Assembly: GCA_030452985.1 (NCBI GenBank)
Contig: JAKDLG010000032.1
Location: 1 to 36,492 of the forward strand
Source: Humibacillus sp.
Lineage (GTDB): Bacteria > Actinomycetota > Actinomycetes > Actinomycetales > Dermatophilaceae
Reading direction: 5' to 3'
DNA: 36,492 bases
Within the stretch, counting starts at the first letter, position 1. Each line of letters begins with the position of its first letter. The translations under genes were made by a program, and so were the position numbers. The notes under the pieces were generated by a model. That model ran no database searches, had not been told where the DNA came from, and was given only the letters and a program-made list of their open reading frames with translations. Below, in pieces: positions 15,882 through 23,692 of the stretch.

Positions 15882-16805
15882 TCAGGAGGTGGAGGCGGCG
15901 TCGAGGTAGCCGATCGGGTCGCCCCACCCGAGCCGGGTGACGCCGTGCTTGTCGAGTGCGAGCACCGCCAGGGTGCGGCGGTGGGCCGCGAAGGTCAGCA
16001 CGTGGGCGATCATCGCGCCGTAGCTGCAGGTGTAGGGCGGGTCGCACGACGCGTCGACGAACACGTCGTCGAGCCGGCCCTGCTCGATGGCCTCACGCAC
16101 GTGCCCGAGGAACACCGGAGCAGCCACGGCCAGCCGGCGCCGGGCCGAGGTCAGTGACTCGCCCTGCTCGACCTCGAAGTCGTAGGCCTCGCTCGCCATC
16201 GAGGCGTTCCACATCGCCATCTGACCCACCAGGCGGCTGATGAGGCGCCGAAGCGTCGAGGGGTCGGGGTCGTCGTCGACGTTGATGACGATCTGTTCGT
16301 CGAGCTGGGCGTCGGTCAGAGGCGTGGCGCATTCGATGAGCTCGCCGGTGAGCCAGATGTGGTGCTCGACCATGCGCTGGATGAGATCCATGGCGGAAAC
16401 CTTTCGCTGGGCCGGCAGTCGGATGCTGCTCGGCGGGTGGAAGTGGATGTCGTTGGCCGTCTTGATCCGCAGGGCGCCGGGACGTGACCGCCACCGGCTC
16501 GGCGAGACCCCGTACGCCCGTCGGAAGGCCCGGGTGAAGGCTTCGTTGGAGCCGTAGCCGGCCTCGACGGCGATGTCGAGCACGGTGCGGCAGCCGGTGG
16601 CCAGCCGGAACGCAGCCCGTTCGAGCAGCACCCGGCGACGCAGGGCGCTCGGCGGCTCGCCGGCGATCCCGCTGACGATCCGGTCGAGATGGAACCGCGA
16701 CAGGTGCAGCCGCGCCGCGACCTCGTCACCCGTCAGCCCCGGCTCGTCGATGGTCTCGACGAGCACGCCCAACCAGGCGGCGAAGGTGTCGGTGGCGATG
16801 CTCAC
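15882..16805 (-). CDS. AraC-type HTH regulator fused to a DinB-like domain
   Basis: A 307-residue protein. Residues about 10-105 form an AraC/XylS helix-turn-helix pair (LTGDEVAARLHLSRFHLDRI and DIAVEAGYGSNEAFTRAF, ending YGVSPSRWR). After a linker, residues about 140-305 form a DinB-like four-helix bundle starting MDLIQRMVEHHIWLTGELIE, with conserved-type histidines (VEHHIW, AHVLTFAAHRR) that in DinB proteins bind metal. Fusion of an AraC DNA-binding unit to DinB occurs in actinobacteria, and the DinB part may be a thiol- or metal-dependent sensor or transferase domain; this is inferred. GTG start at 16805 has CAGGCT ending six bases upstream. Confidence 0.9.
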   Translation of the reverse strand: MSIATDTFAAWLGVLVETIDEPGLTGDEVAARLHLSRFHLDRIVSGIAGEPPSALRRRVLLERAAFRLATGCRTVLDIAVEAGYGSNEAFTRAFRRAYGVSPSRWRSRPGALRIKTANDIHFHPPSSIRLPAQRKVSAMDLIQRMVEHHIWLTGELIECATPLTDAQLDEQIVINVDDDPDPSTLRRLISRLVGQMAMWNASMASEAYDFEVEQGESLTSARRRLAVAAPVFLGHVREAIEQGRLDDVFVDASCDPPYTCSYGAMIAHVLTFAAHRRTLAVLALDKHGVTRLGWGDPIGYLDAASTS

Positions 16806-16811
16806 GTCTCG

Positions 16812-16817
16812 AGCCTG
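16812..16817 (-). promoter_or_regulatory. Candidate -10 box CAGGCT, leaderless
   Basis: On the minus strand CAGGCT is followed by six bases (CGAGAC) and then GTG at 16805. It departs from TANNNT at the first base, so this is weaker than the other examples. Confidence 0.25.
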
Positions 16818-16868
16818 CCGCCCCGGCCCCGAGTCTGCTTGATCGCGCTTGCGCAGGGCGGCGTCATC

Positions 16869-17687
16869 TCAACCGAGGCGACGCACGGTGAGGATCTGCT
16901 CGGCCCGACCGACCGGGCCGAACTCGTCGTGCAGCGTGGTCGACGTGAGCCCCAACCCGGTGGAGCCCATCGTCACGCGGGTGTCGAAGCCGACCCACCC
17001 ACGAGCGCCGTGGACCGGCTCGCGGAACAGGTGGATGGCGAGGTCGACGTTGGGGAACATCCACTCGAGCGGCGAGGCCCGCACTGCGATGCCGTTGGCC
17101 GTGTCCACGAGCCGGACGAGGTCAGCGGTCGGCGAGCAGGGCTCGCCGTCGACGAGGGCGTTGTCGGTGCGGATCCACGCCCGGGTGCGGCCGGGCCGCG
17201 TGGCGGGGTCGGAGCGGATCTCGAGCCCGGCGATGTAGCCACCGGCCCATACGCTGCTGCCCTCCCACGGCTCGAAGGCGTCGGGCCCGGGAATGGCGTC
17301 GAGCTCCACGCCGGACACGGGGCCAGTGTCGTGTGTCGACAGCCGCCAGGCCTGGGCCCGCACGACCGCCCGGTCGTCGACGGACAGCGTGGCCTCGACG
17401 AGCTCGATGGTGCGGCCGGGCCTCGACGTGCGCACCGTCACCTGGCTCGGCCGGGCGGGGATGAAGCCGAGGATGTCGAAGTTCACCCGGGCCAGCTGGA
17501 GGTCGTCGCGCGGTTCGTGGGCGTCGATGGCATGCACGAGGATGCCGCTCACGGGAGCCATGTGCTGCTCGTCGACCCGCCAGGCGCCCTGCGCCTGCAC
17601 GGTCGGCTCGAACAGGTCGGGCTCGACGCGGCGGTAGAAAGCCGGGGTCGACGGGTCGAGAAAGAAGGGCACGGGCTCTGGGGTCAC
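16869..17687 (-). CDS. Thioesterase family protein (TesB-like, double hotdog)
   Basis: A 272-residue protein that looks like a two-hotdog acyl-CoA thioesterase of the 4HBT_3/TesB-like group. It would hydrolyse acyl-CoA esters in the cytoplasm. Seen: first hotdog with FEPTVQAQGAWRVDEQHMAP and LQLARVNFDILGFIPARP, then strand-rich TVRTSRPGRTIELVEATLSV; second hotdog with AWIRTDNALVDGEPCSPTAD, WMFPNVDLAIHLFREP and GWVGFDTRVTM, the last resembling TesB's final active-site strands. The GTG start at 17687 is 9 bp after the stop of the TetR-type gene, so the two genes are probably one transcription unit, with the regulator controlling a lipid-metabolism enzyme. Confidence 0.87.
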   Translation of the reverse strand: MTPEPVPFFLDPSTPAFYRRVEPDLFEPTVQAQGAWRVDEQHMAPVSGILVHAIDAHEPRDDLQLARVNFDILGFIPARPSQVTVRTSRPGRTIELVEATLSVDDRAVVRAQAWRLSTHDTGPVSGVELDAIPGPDAFEPWEGSSVWAGGYIAGLEIRSDPATRPGRTRAWIRTDNALVDGEPCSPTADLVRLVDTANGIAVRASPLEWMFPNVDLAIHLFREPVHGARGWVGFDTRVTMGSTGLGLTSTTLHDEFGPVGRAEQILTVRRLG

Positions 17688-17696
17688 CCGGCCAGC

Positions 17697-18404
17697 CTAG
17701 GAGCCGGTGGTCTCCGGCAGGCTCACCCCCAGACCGAGGTCGACCATGCGCACCAGCCGTGGTGCCATCTCCTCGACGAAACCGGCCGGCAGGTCGCGCA
17801 GCGGCCCTTCGAGGGCCAGCATGGCCAGACCGTGCACGGCCGACCACGCGAGCATCTCGGCGCCGGGTCGTTGGTCGGGCGGCAGCACGCCGGCCTCGAG
17901 CATCTCGTCGAGCGTGTCGCCCAGCAGCTGGAACGGGGTGCGACCGCAGGCCCCGGCGGCCTCCGGTGATGCCGACCTGCGGAGGTCGGTGGGCACGGCG
18001 AAGGCGGTGCGGAACAGGCCCGACTCGCTCATCGCGAACCGCAGGTAGCCGATGCCGACCGCACGGAACCGGGCCCGAGCGCGCCCCCCTGCCTCCGCTC
18101 CGCCTTCGGCCGCCTCGATGTCGGCCGCCTCGATCTCGGCCGCAATGACGTCGGCCGCGAGCGACTGGGCCCGCGATACGACCTCGTCGAGGAGTGCATC
18201 TCGGTCGACGAAGTGACGGTAGGCCGCGTTGGCCGACACCCCGACCCGCCGCGTCGCCTCACGCAGCACCACGGCATCCGGCCCACCCTCGCGGGCGAGG
18301 TCGAGGCCCGCCTCGAGCAGGGCCCGGCGCAGGTCGCCGTGGTGGTAGGTCGACCGCGCTGGTATGGCGGACGGCCCGGCCGCGGAGGCGAACGACGACG
18401 TCAC
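17697..18404 (-). CDS. TetR/AcrR family regulator with WHG-type C-terminal domain
   Basis: A 235-residue regulator. The N-terminal helix-turn-helix runs from YHHGDLRRALLEAGLDLARE through REATRRVGVSANAAYRHFVD (about residues 20-70). The C-terminal ligand domain resembles the WHG/TetR_C_13 group, including FRAVGIGYLRFAMSESGLFR and AWSAVHGLAMLALEGPL. An Ala/Glu-rich stretch near residues 80-100 (EIEAADIEAAEGG) comes from a 15-bp tandem repeat and probably lengthens a linker helix. The start is GTG 18404, with GGAGG just upstream. It lies 9 bp ahead of the thioesterase gene and likely controls it and itself. Confidence 0.9.
   Translation of the reverse strand: MTSSFASAAGPSAIPARSTYHHGDLRRALLEAGLDLAREGGPDAVVLREATRRVGVSANAAYRHFVDRDALLDEVVSRAQSLAADVIAAEIEAADIEAAEGGAEAGGRARARFRAVGIGYLRFAMSESGLFRTAFAVPTDLRRSASPEAAGACGRTPFQLLGDTLDEMLEAGVLPPDQRPGAEMLAWSAVHGLAMLALEGPLRDLPAGFVEEMAPRLVRMVDLGLGVSLPETTGS
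18106..18165. repeat. 15-bp tandem repeat within the TetR-type gene
   Basis: Four 15-bp units begin with TCGGCCGC (18106-18120, 18121-18135, 18136-18150, 18151-18165). The first two differ at one base and the last two are diverged. In the protein they give pentapeptides of the IEAAD/IEAAE type, keeping the frame. Confidence 0.8.
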
Positions 18405-18428
18405 CCCTCCATCATCCCCCTCGTTGAC

Positions 18429-19517
18429 TCAAGCGGCGGGGTGGGGTTCAGGAACGGCGATTCCCTTGTCCTGCAGAATCTTTCGCAGGACGTCGGGGTG
18501 GTTGGTGATGATGCCGTCGACGCCGAGGTCGATCAGGCGTGTCATGTCGGCCGGTTTGTCGACGGTCCAGGGAATGACCGTGAGGCCGGCGGCGTGGGCC
18601 TGGGCCACCATGGCGGCGTCGACCGGAAAGGTGAACTGGGGCGACACGGCCACCACCCCGTCGATGGTCTTCGCCGCCCGCACGAGGCTGCCGCCGACGT
18701 CGTCGACGTCGACCCCGCCGAGCCAGGGCGAGGCGCCGGGCGACCCCACCTGCAGCTGGTCGGGCGAGCTGAGGGCGACGAGGCGGGCCTTCGGGGCGAT
18801 GGCGTGCACCTGCTTCAGGCTCTCCCAGTCGAACGACTGGATCGTCACGCGGTCGCTCATCCCCGCCGCCGAGACGACCGCCCAGGTTCGCTGGGCGTAC
18901 ACGTCCCGGGGCACGGTGACCTCGAGGTCGTCGGCCCGGCTCTTGATCTCGACGTTGGCCGACACGTCGTCGGCGCCGCGCTTCTTCAGCAGGGCGAACA
19001 CATCGGCCAGCTCGGGAATCGGCGCCACGACCGCTTTCTGGTTCGGGAAGGCAGGGTCGACCTGGTAGCCGCACTGCAGGGTCTTGACCTGGGCGAGGGC
19101 CAGCAGGCGCCAGGGTTTTCCGGCGTAAGGGTAGAGCGGGTCGCCCGCGACGGCCGGCGACGTGTCACGGCAGTTGGCCTCGTTCACCCGGGTGTCGTGC
19201 GAGACGATCACGTGCAGGTCCTCGGTGACCTGCACGTCGAGCTCGAGGGTGCTGACGCCGAGGTCGAGAGCGCGGCTGTAGGCCGCCAGGCTGTTTTCCG
19301 TCGTGAGCGCCGCGCCGCCGCGGTGCGCCTCGAGGTCGAACGACGCGTGCAGCCGGGTCGGGGCGGCGACGGGCGCTGCACTGCCCGTTGTGGTGTCGGC
19401 GGTCGGAGCGCCGCAGGCCGCCAGCACGAAAGTCCCGGCGATGGCTCCGGCGACCAGGAAGCGGGATCGCCGCCCCGACCCGGTCGGTCGGGGGTTGCCT
19501 GGTCGAACGCGCTGCAT
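18429..19517 (-). CDS. Secreted lipoprotein glycerophosphodiester phosphodiesterase
   Basis: A 362-residue protein. The N-terminus has basic residues, a hydrophobic core and lipobox LAAC (Cys about residue 35), so it is anchored outside the membrane. The GDPD catalytic region follows: FDLEAHRGGAALTTENSLAA and GVSTLELDVQVTEDLHVIVS with HDTRVN. Conserved His, Arg, Glu, Asp and second His residues are all visible. Later ANVEIKSRADD and the C-terminal IPWTVDKPADMTRLIDLGVD/GIITNHPD complete the barrel. These enzymes split glycerophosphodiesters into glycerol-3-phosphate and alcohol. The start ATG 19517 has GGGAGA upstream. It is a standalone gene between TetR-type and ldh genes. Confidence 0.94.
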   Translation of the reverse strand: MQRVRPGNPRPTGSGRRSRFLVAGAIAGTFVLAACGAPTADTTTGSAAPVAAPTRLHASFDLEAHRGGAALTTENSLAAYSRALDLGVSTLELDVQVTEDLHVIVSHDTRVNEANCRDTSPAVAGDPLYPYAGKPWRLLALAQVKTLQCGYQVDPAFPNQKAVVAPIPELADVFALLKKRGADDVSANVEIKSRADDLEVTVPRDVYAQRTWAVVSAAGMSDRVTIQSFDWESLKQVHAIAPKARLVALSSPDQLQVGSPGASPWLGGVDVDDVGGSLVRAAKTIDGVVAVSPQFTFPVDAAMVAQAHAAGLTVIPWTVDKPADMTRLIDLGVDGIITNHPDVLRKILQDKGIAVPEPHPAA

Positions 19518-19564
19518 GGGTCTCCCGTCGTCGGTCCTGACTCTACGTCGACGGCCGGGCGCCC

Positions 19565-20563
19565 TCAGAACCCGAATCGCTGAGCGGTCGCTTGAACGGC
19601 CTGGGCCGAAGCTCGCAGACCCGCCAGCTCGACCTCGGTCATCGGCACCTCGATCCGGTCGCCGACGCCACCGGCATGCACGACGGCCGGCACCGAGAGG
19701 CAGACGTCGCTGATGCCGCGGTAGCCCTCGAGGAGGGAGGACACCGGCAGGATGCGTCGCTCGTCGTTGACGATGGCCTCGAGCACTCGCACGGCGGCCA
19801 GCCCGATCGCGTAGTTCGTGGCGCCCTTGCCGGCGATCACGCGGTAGGCGGACTGAACGACGTCAGTGGCGATCTCGGCCAGGGCCGGGGCGTCGAAGAG
19901 GGGCCGGCCGTCGGGGCCCCGCCACTCCAACAACGGGACCGAGCCGATCATCGCCGACGACCAGACGGCGATCTCGGAGTCGCCGTGCTCACCCACGACG
20001 TACGCATGGATGTTCTGGGCCGCCACCGCGGTTCGCTGGGCCAGCACGAATCGCAGCCTCGACGAGTCGAGGACCGTGCCCGAGCCGAAGAGCTGCTCGG
20101 GCGGCAGGCTCGAGATGGAGAGGGCAGCGTAGGTCACGACGTCGACCGGGTTGGTCACCATCACGTGCACTGCATCGGGTGCGGTCTCGACCAGGCGGGG
20201 CATGAGCTGACGCACGATGCCGATGGTCGACTCCGCGAGGTCGAGTCGCGTCTGGCCCGGCTTCTGCTTGGCTCCGGCGGTGAAGACGACGACGTCGGAG
20301 TCGGCCAGCACGGCGATGTCGTCGGAACCCACCACGCGAGCCATCGGCACGAACTGGATGCCGTGCCCGAGGTCGAGCGCCTCCGCCTCTACCTTGGCCC
20401 GGTTGACGTCGTAGAGGGCCACGGACTGGGCCGCCCCCCGCATCAGCGCTGCGTAGGCCAGCGTCGAGCCGACCGCGCCGGCGCCGACGATGCCGAGCTT
20501 GATGCTCTTGCGCCGCGGCACCACGGTCGGAGACGTGGCGGTGGTGGGGGGTTCGTCGCTCAC
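19565..20563 (-). CDS. ldh: L-lactate dehydrogenase
   Basis: A 332-residue NAD-dependent enzyme interconverting pyruvate and L-lactate. The N-terminal GIVGAGAVGSTLAYA is the NAD-binding loop. ALDLGHGIQF and the mobile loop AGAKQKPGQTRLDL carry Gln at the specificity position and catalytic Arg, distinguishing LDH from malate dehydrogenase. TNPVDVVTYAAL and VGEHGDSEIAVWS carry the substrate Asn and catalytic His. GTG at 20563 is used: AGGACC lies upstream and a typical short acidic leader begins MSDEPPT. The frame extends further upstream but that part is His/Arg-rich. The 110-bp gap to the divergent YqjF-like gene should hold both promoters; I found no Rex-type operator there. Confidence 0.93.
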   Translation of the reverse strand: MSDEPPTTATSPTVVPRRKSIKLGIVGAGAVGSTLAYAALMRGAAQSVALYDVNRAKVEAEALDLGHGIQFVPMARVVGSDDIAVLADSDVVVFTAGAKQKPGQTRLDLAESTIGIVRQLMPRLVETAPDAVHVMVTNPVDVVTYAALSISSLPPEQLFGSGTVLDSSRLRFVLAQRTAVAAQNIHAYVVGEHGDSEIAVWSSAMIGSVPLLEWRGPDGRPLFDAPALAEIATDVVQSAYRVIAGKGATNYAIGLAAVRVLEAIVNDERRILPVSSLLEGYRGISDVCLSVPAVVHAGGVGDRIEVPMTEVELAGLRASAQAVQATAQRFGF

Positions 20564-20628
20564 GATGGGTCCTGGGGTTGGGTTCTCGCCTGGGTGAAAC
20601 TTGACGACGCACAGGCTAGCGTCGCGCC

Positions 20629-20651
20629 GTTCACCCCCGTGGTCTGTGAAC
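20629..20651. promoter_or_regulatory. Inverted repeat GTTCAC-N11-GTGAAC in a divergent intergenic region
   Basis: Two six-base arms, 20629-20634 and 20646-20651, are perfectly inverted and lie between the divergent ldh and YqjF-like genes. This could be an operator for either, but the arms are short and no known regulator motif matches. Confidence 0.2.
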
Positions 20652-20674
20652 ACGTCGTCGTGTGACCATGAGGG

Positions 20675-21433
20675 ATGGGGTCGCCGCGGGAGGACGAGCC
20701 GGTTCTCGCCGGCTACCCGGTGCTGCCGCCGGCGCTGCGTCGGCCGGTCGTCTTCGACCAGGTGTGGCGAGACGTGACGTTCGTGCACTGGCCGGTGGAG
20801 CCGGACTCAGTCGCCCACCTCTTCCCGAGAGGGACGCGGCCCGACGTCTTCGCCGACGGCCGCACCTACGTCGCGCTCGTACCGTTCGTCATGGACGGCA
20901 TCCGCCTCGGGCGGGCGCCGTCGCCGCGAGTCCCGTGGCTCGGCAGCTTCCTCGAGACGAACATCCGGCTCTACTCCGTCGATGACGCGGGCCGGCACGG
21001 GGTGCTGTTCCGCTCCCTCGAGACGCAGCGACTGCTCGTCGTGCCAGCGGCCAGGATGGGGCTGGGAATCCCGTACACGTGGGCCCGGCTCTCGCTGCAC
21101 CGGGCCGGAGACGTCATCACCTACACGAGCCGACGCCGGATGCCGCACCGCGGCCTGCGCAGCGTGCTGTCGGTGCGCGTCGGTGACCCGACCCTGTCGA
21201 CCCCGCTCGAGACGTGGCTGACCGCACGGTGGGGGGCGCACACGAGGGTGGCCGGCCGCACCGTGTGGGTGCCGAACGAGCACGAGCCGTGGCCGCTGCG
21301 CGCGGCAGAGGTACTCGACCTGCGCGACGATCTGCTGGGCGCGAGCGGGGCCAGGCCGGTGGGTGAGCCCTTGCGTGCGCTCTTTTCCGAAGGGGTGGCG
21401 ACCCGCTTCGGACGCCCGTCGCTCGTCGCGTGA
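20675..21433 (+). CDS. YqjF-like DUF2071 protein
   Basis: A 252-residue protein of the YqjF/DUF2071 family. Family-like segments are RPVVFDQVWRDVTFVHWPVE, the DGRTYVALVPFVMDGIRLG stretch, GSFLETNIRLYSVDDAGRHG, VLFRSLETQRLLVVPAARMG and IPYTWARLSLHRAGDVITYT. The fold resembles acetoacetate decarboxylase-like barrels, but the biochemical role is not known. The ATG at 20675 is the first reasonable start, with TGAGGG just upstream. It ends only 4 bp from the end of the convergent aminotransferase pseudogene. Confidence 0.88.
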   Translation: MGSPREDEPVLAGYPVLPPALRRPVVFDQVWRDVTFVHWPVEPDSVAHLFPRGTRPDVFADGRTYVALVPFVMDGIRLGRAPSPRVPWLGSFLETNIRLYSVDDAGRHGVLFRSLETQRLLVVPAARMGLGIPYTWARLSLHRAGDVITYTSRRRMPHRGLRSVLSVRVGDPTLSTPLETWLTARWGAHTRVAGRTVWVPNEHEPWPLRAAEVLDLRDDLLGASGARPVGEPLRALFSEGVATRFGRPSLVA

Positions 21434-21437
21434 CCGG

Positions 21438-22266
21438 TCAGGAGCCGGGAAACAGCTCGAAGTCGTCTGTCTCGGCCGCCTCGCGGCCGGTTCGCGGGGG
21501 CTGCTTCGAGAAGGTGTACTCGGCCCGTGCGCCCAAACCGGGTGACGCACCAGTCGGCGCCTGCCGCGTCGATGCCCGCCTGCACACCGTCGGCCCACGC
21601 GTCGGCCAGGGGCACCATGTGTTGGGAGGCCGCTGGTGTCAGCACGGTGTCGAGGGTCGCTCTCATGGTCGCCATCGACAGGCCGTTGCCGGCCAGGGCG
21701 CCGCCGATGCCGCCCACGTCGATGTCCTCCAGCTCGATCGAACGGGTGATGCGCTCGGCCGCCTCGCGAACCGCCTCGTTGTAGCGCCGCTCGGGCGGCA
21801 CGATGCCGATGTTGCCTCGGCGGTCGACGCTGCGGCCGTCGTCGGACAGGTTGGCGAAGGCCTGGTCGACCGACCCGTGGTAGCAGTGGTCGTGCACGAC
21901 GATCTTCGAGCGACCGGTGAGGTGTCGGGCGTAGCGGACCACCTGGCGTTTCGCGTCGGTGGCGGTCAGGGTGAACTGCCAGTAGGGCAGACCCAAGCGC
22001 TCGGCCAAGCCGGTGGAGACCGTGATGGCGTCTTCGGCGGGCAGCATCGTGGTGATGCCGCGAGCGACCTGCTGCTCGACGGCAGCCACCGTCGCTTCAG
22101 GGCAGTGGCCTGTCATCGCGCCGGTGTCACCCAGGCAGAAGGCGATGTGGTCGATGCCGTCGGCGCAGGTGAGGTGGGCCCCTGCGGCACGGTCACGAAG
22201 ACAGAGGATCAGTCTCCGGATCCAGCAGGTATGGCGATGGTTTCCTTCAGGATCAGTTGCGGACAT
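21438..22266 (-). pseudogene. Broken class III aminotransferase (PLP-dependent)
   Basis: Reading on the minus strand from ATG 22266, clear class III motifs appear: CLGDTGAMTGHCPEA, PYWQFTLTATDAKRQVVRYA, TGRSKIVVHDHCYHGSVDQA and VGGIGGALAGNGLSMATMR. The expected central block, including the PLP-binding lysine (family GKAIAGG-type motif), is missing: NIGIVPP is followed within about 30 residues by the later VGGIGG motif. Further on, one extra base near 21540 shifts the frame (VTRFG to RAEYTFSKQPPRTGRE), and the protein then stops at 21438-21440 after DDFELFPGS, short of the family's C-terminal domain. The N-terminus is also shortened. It cannot be catalytic. Confidence 0.88.
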
Positions 22267-22294
22267 CCCCCTCGCGCCGTGCCTGCGGTAGCGG

Positions 22295-22300
22295 CATACT
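22295..22300 (+). promoter_or_regulatory. Candidate -10 box CATACT, leaderless
   Basis: CATACT is followed by six bases (CGGGCC) and then ATG at 22307, with no ribosome binding site. The 40-bp gap to the divergent pseudogene start leaves little room for a longer leader. Confidence 0.4.
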
Positions 22301-22306
22301 CGGGCC

Positions 22307-23692
22307 ATGTCCGACACTGGATACCGCGGTCTCAGCCTGTGGCACGAGACCGTCGACGACGACCTCACCCCCCGGCCCCGCCTGTCGGGCGGGATCGACG
22401 TCGATGTCGTCATCGTCGGGGCGGGGTACACCGGACTGTGGACGGCCTACCATCTCGTGGCAGCCGACCCCTCGATCCGCGTCGCGGTCATCGAGGCAGA
22501 GATCGCCGGCTTCGGGGCCTCCGGGCGCAACGGCGGATGGTGCTCGGCCCTGTTCCCTACCTCCCTGCGCAGGATGGCGGCCGAGGGAGGGCGTGACGGC
22601 GCCGTGCGGCTGCAACGGCAGCTGCACGACACCGTTTCCGAGGTGGGCCGCGTCGCCGAGCGGGAGGGCATCGACTGTCACTTCGACCAGGGCGGGTACC
22701 TCTCGGTCGCTCGCAACACCGCCCAGCTAGAGCGCGAGCGGGAGGAGGTCGCCGAGTACGAAGCCTGGGGCTTCGGCGACGAACACCATCGGTTGCTCGG
22801 CCCGGCCGAGGTGGCCGAGATCGCCTCGGTGGCGGGGGCGGTCGGCGGGGCGTTCACTCCTCATTGCGCCGCCATCCACCCGGCTCGCCTGGTGCGCGGG
22901 CTGGCGCGTGCCGTGGAGCGCCGCGGTGGGGTGATCTACGAACGGTCGCACGCGCTCGACGTCAGCCCTGGGCGAGTCACCACCCCGGAGGGCAGCGCCC
23001 GGGCCGAGCACGTCGTGCTCGCGACGGAGGGTTACACCCCTTTGGTCGCAGGGCGGCGGCGCGCGATCGCACCGGTCTACTCGCTCATGACGGCCACCGA
23101 GCCCCTCGGTCCCCAGCTGCTCGCCGCCGTCGGGCTCGAGAAGCGCACGACGTTCGCCGACAACCGCCACCTGACGATCTACGGACAACGCACCCGTGAC
23201 GGGCGGATCGCCTTTGGAGGCAGAGGTGCTCCCTATCACTTCGGCTCTCGCATCTCACCCGGGTTCGACCGCGACCCCAGGGTGCACGCGAAGCTGCGCC
23301 AGATTCTCGTCGAGCTCTTCCCGGCGCTCGCCGGCGTTCGCTTCACCCACGCGTGGGGCGGGAACCTCGGAGTGCCGCGCGACTGGTTCCCCTCCGTTCG
23401 GCACGACCGGCGCACGGGTCTCGGCTTCGCCGGTGGGTACGTCGGTGACGGCGTCGCCACCTCGGCCCTGGCCGGTCGCACCCTCGCCGCGATGATCCGC
23501 GACGACGACCCTGACGACCTGGCCGGGCTGCCCTGGGCGGGGCGATCGTCACCGCTGTGGGAGCCCGAACCGCTGCGCTGGCTGGGGGTCAACGCGGTCA
23601 CTGCGCTGATGTCGTCGGCCGACTGGTCGGAGCGACGCAACGGCCGACCCTCGAGGGTGGCGTCAACCTTCTGGTCGGCCATCGGGCAGTGA
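22307..23692 (+). CDS. FAD-dependent amine/amino acid oxidoreductase (DAO family)
   Basis: A 461-residue flavoprotein of the D-amino-acid oxidase/PuuB-like group. The FAD-binding Rossmann motif is VVIVGAGYTGLWTAYHL (about residues 35-51). GFGASGRNGGWCSALFP is the family's second flavin motif. GRIAFGGRGAPYHFG and the C-terminal GFAGGYVGDGVATSALAGRT complete the FAD site. Relatives oxidise amines such as gamma-glutamylputrescine or other secondary amino acids, producing hydrogen peroxide or passing electrons on. The divergent neighbour is a broken class III aminotransferase, a typical partner in amine catabolism, so this gene may be the survivor of a degraded pathway. Its last 30 bp overlap the convergent ComB-like gene. 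Confidence 0.9.
   Translation: MSDTGYRGLSLWHETVDDDLTPRPRLSGGIDVDVVIVGAGYTGLWTAYHLVAADPSIRVAVIEAEIAGFGASGRNGGWCSALFPTSLRRMAAEGGRDGAVRLQRQLHDTVSEVGRVAEREGIDCHFDQGGYLSVARNTAQLEREREEVAEYEAWGFGDEHHRLLGPAEVAEIASVAGAVGGAFTPHCAAIHPARLVRGLARAVERRGGVIYERSHALDVSPGRVTTPEGSARAEHVVLATEGYTPLVAGRRRAIAPVYSLMTATEPLGPQLLAAVGLEKRTTFADNRHLTIYGQRTRDGRIAFGGRGAPYHFGSRISPGFDRDPRVHAKLRQILVELFPALAGVRFTHAWGGNLGVPRDWFPSVRHDRRTGLGFAGGYVGDGVATSALAGRTLAAMIRDDDPDDLAGLPWAGRSSPLWEPEPLRWLGVNAVTALMSSADWSERRNGRPSRVASTFWSAIGQ

Noticed and set aside
16689-20665. Long plus-strand open frames opposite the regulator, thioesterase, GDPD and ldh genes
   Set aside because: They are Gly/Arg/His/Val-rich without motifs, while the minus strand encodes clear families over the same DNA.
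20564-20674. Rex operator for ldh
   Set aside because: Rex sites read TTGTGAA-N4-TTCACAA. The inverted repeat here has the half-sites in the opposite order and an 11-base spacer.
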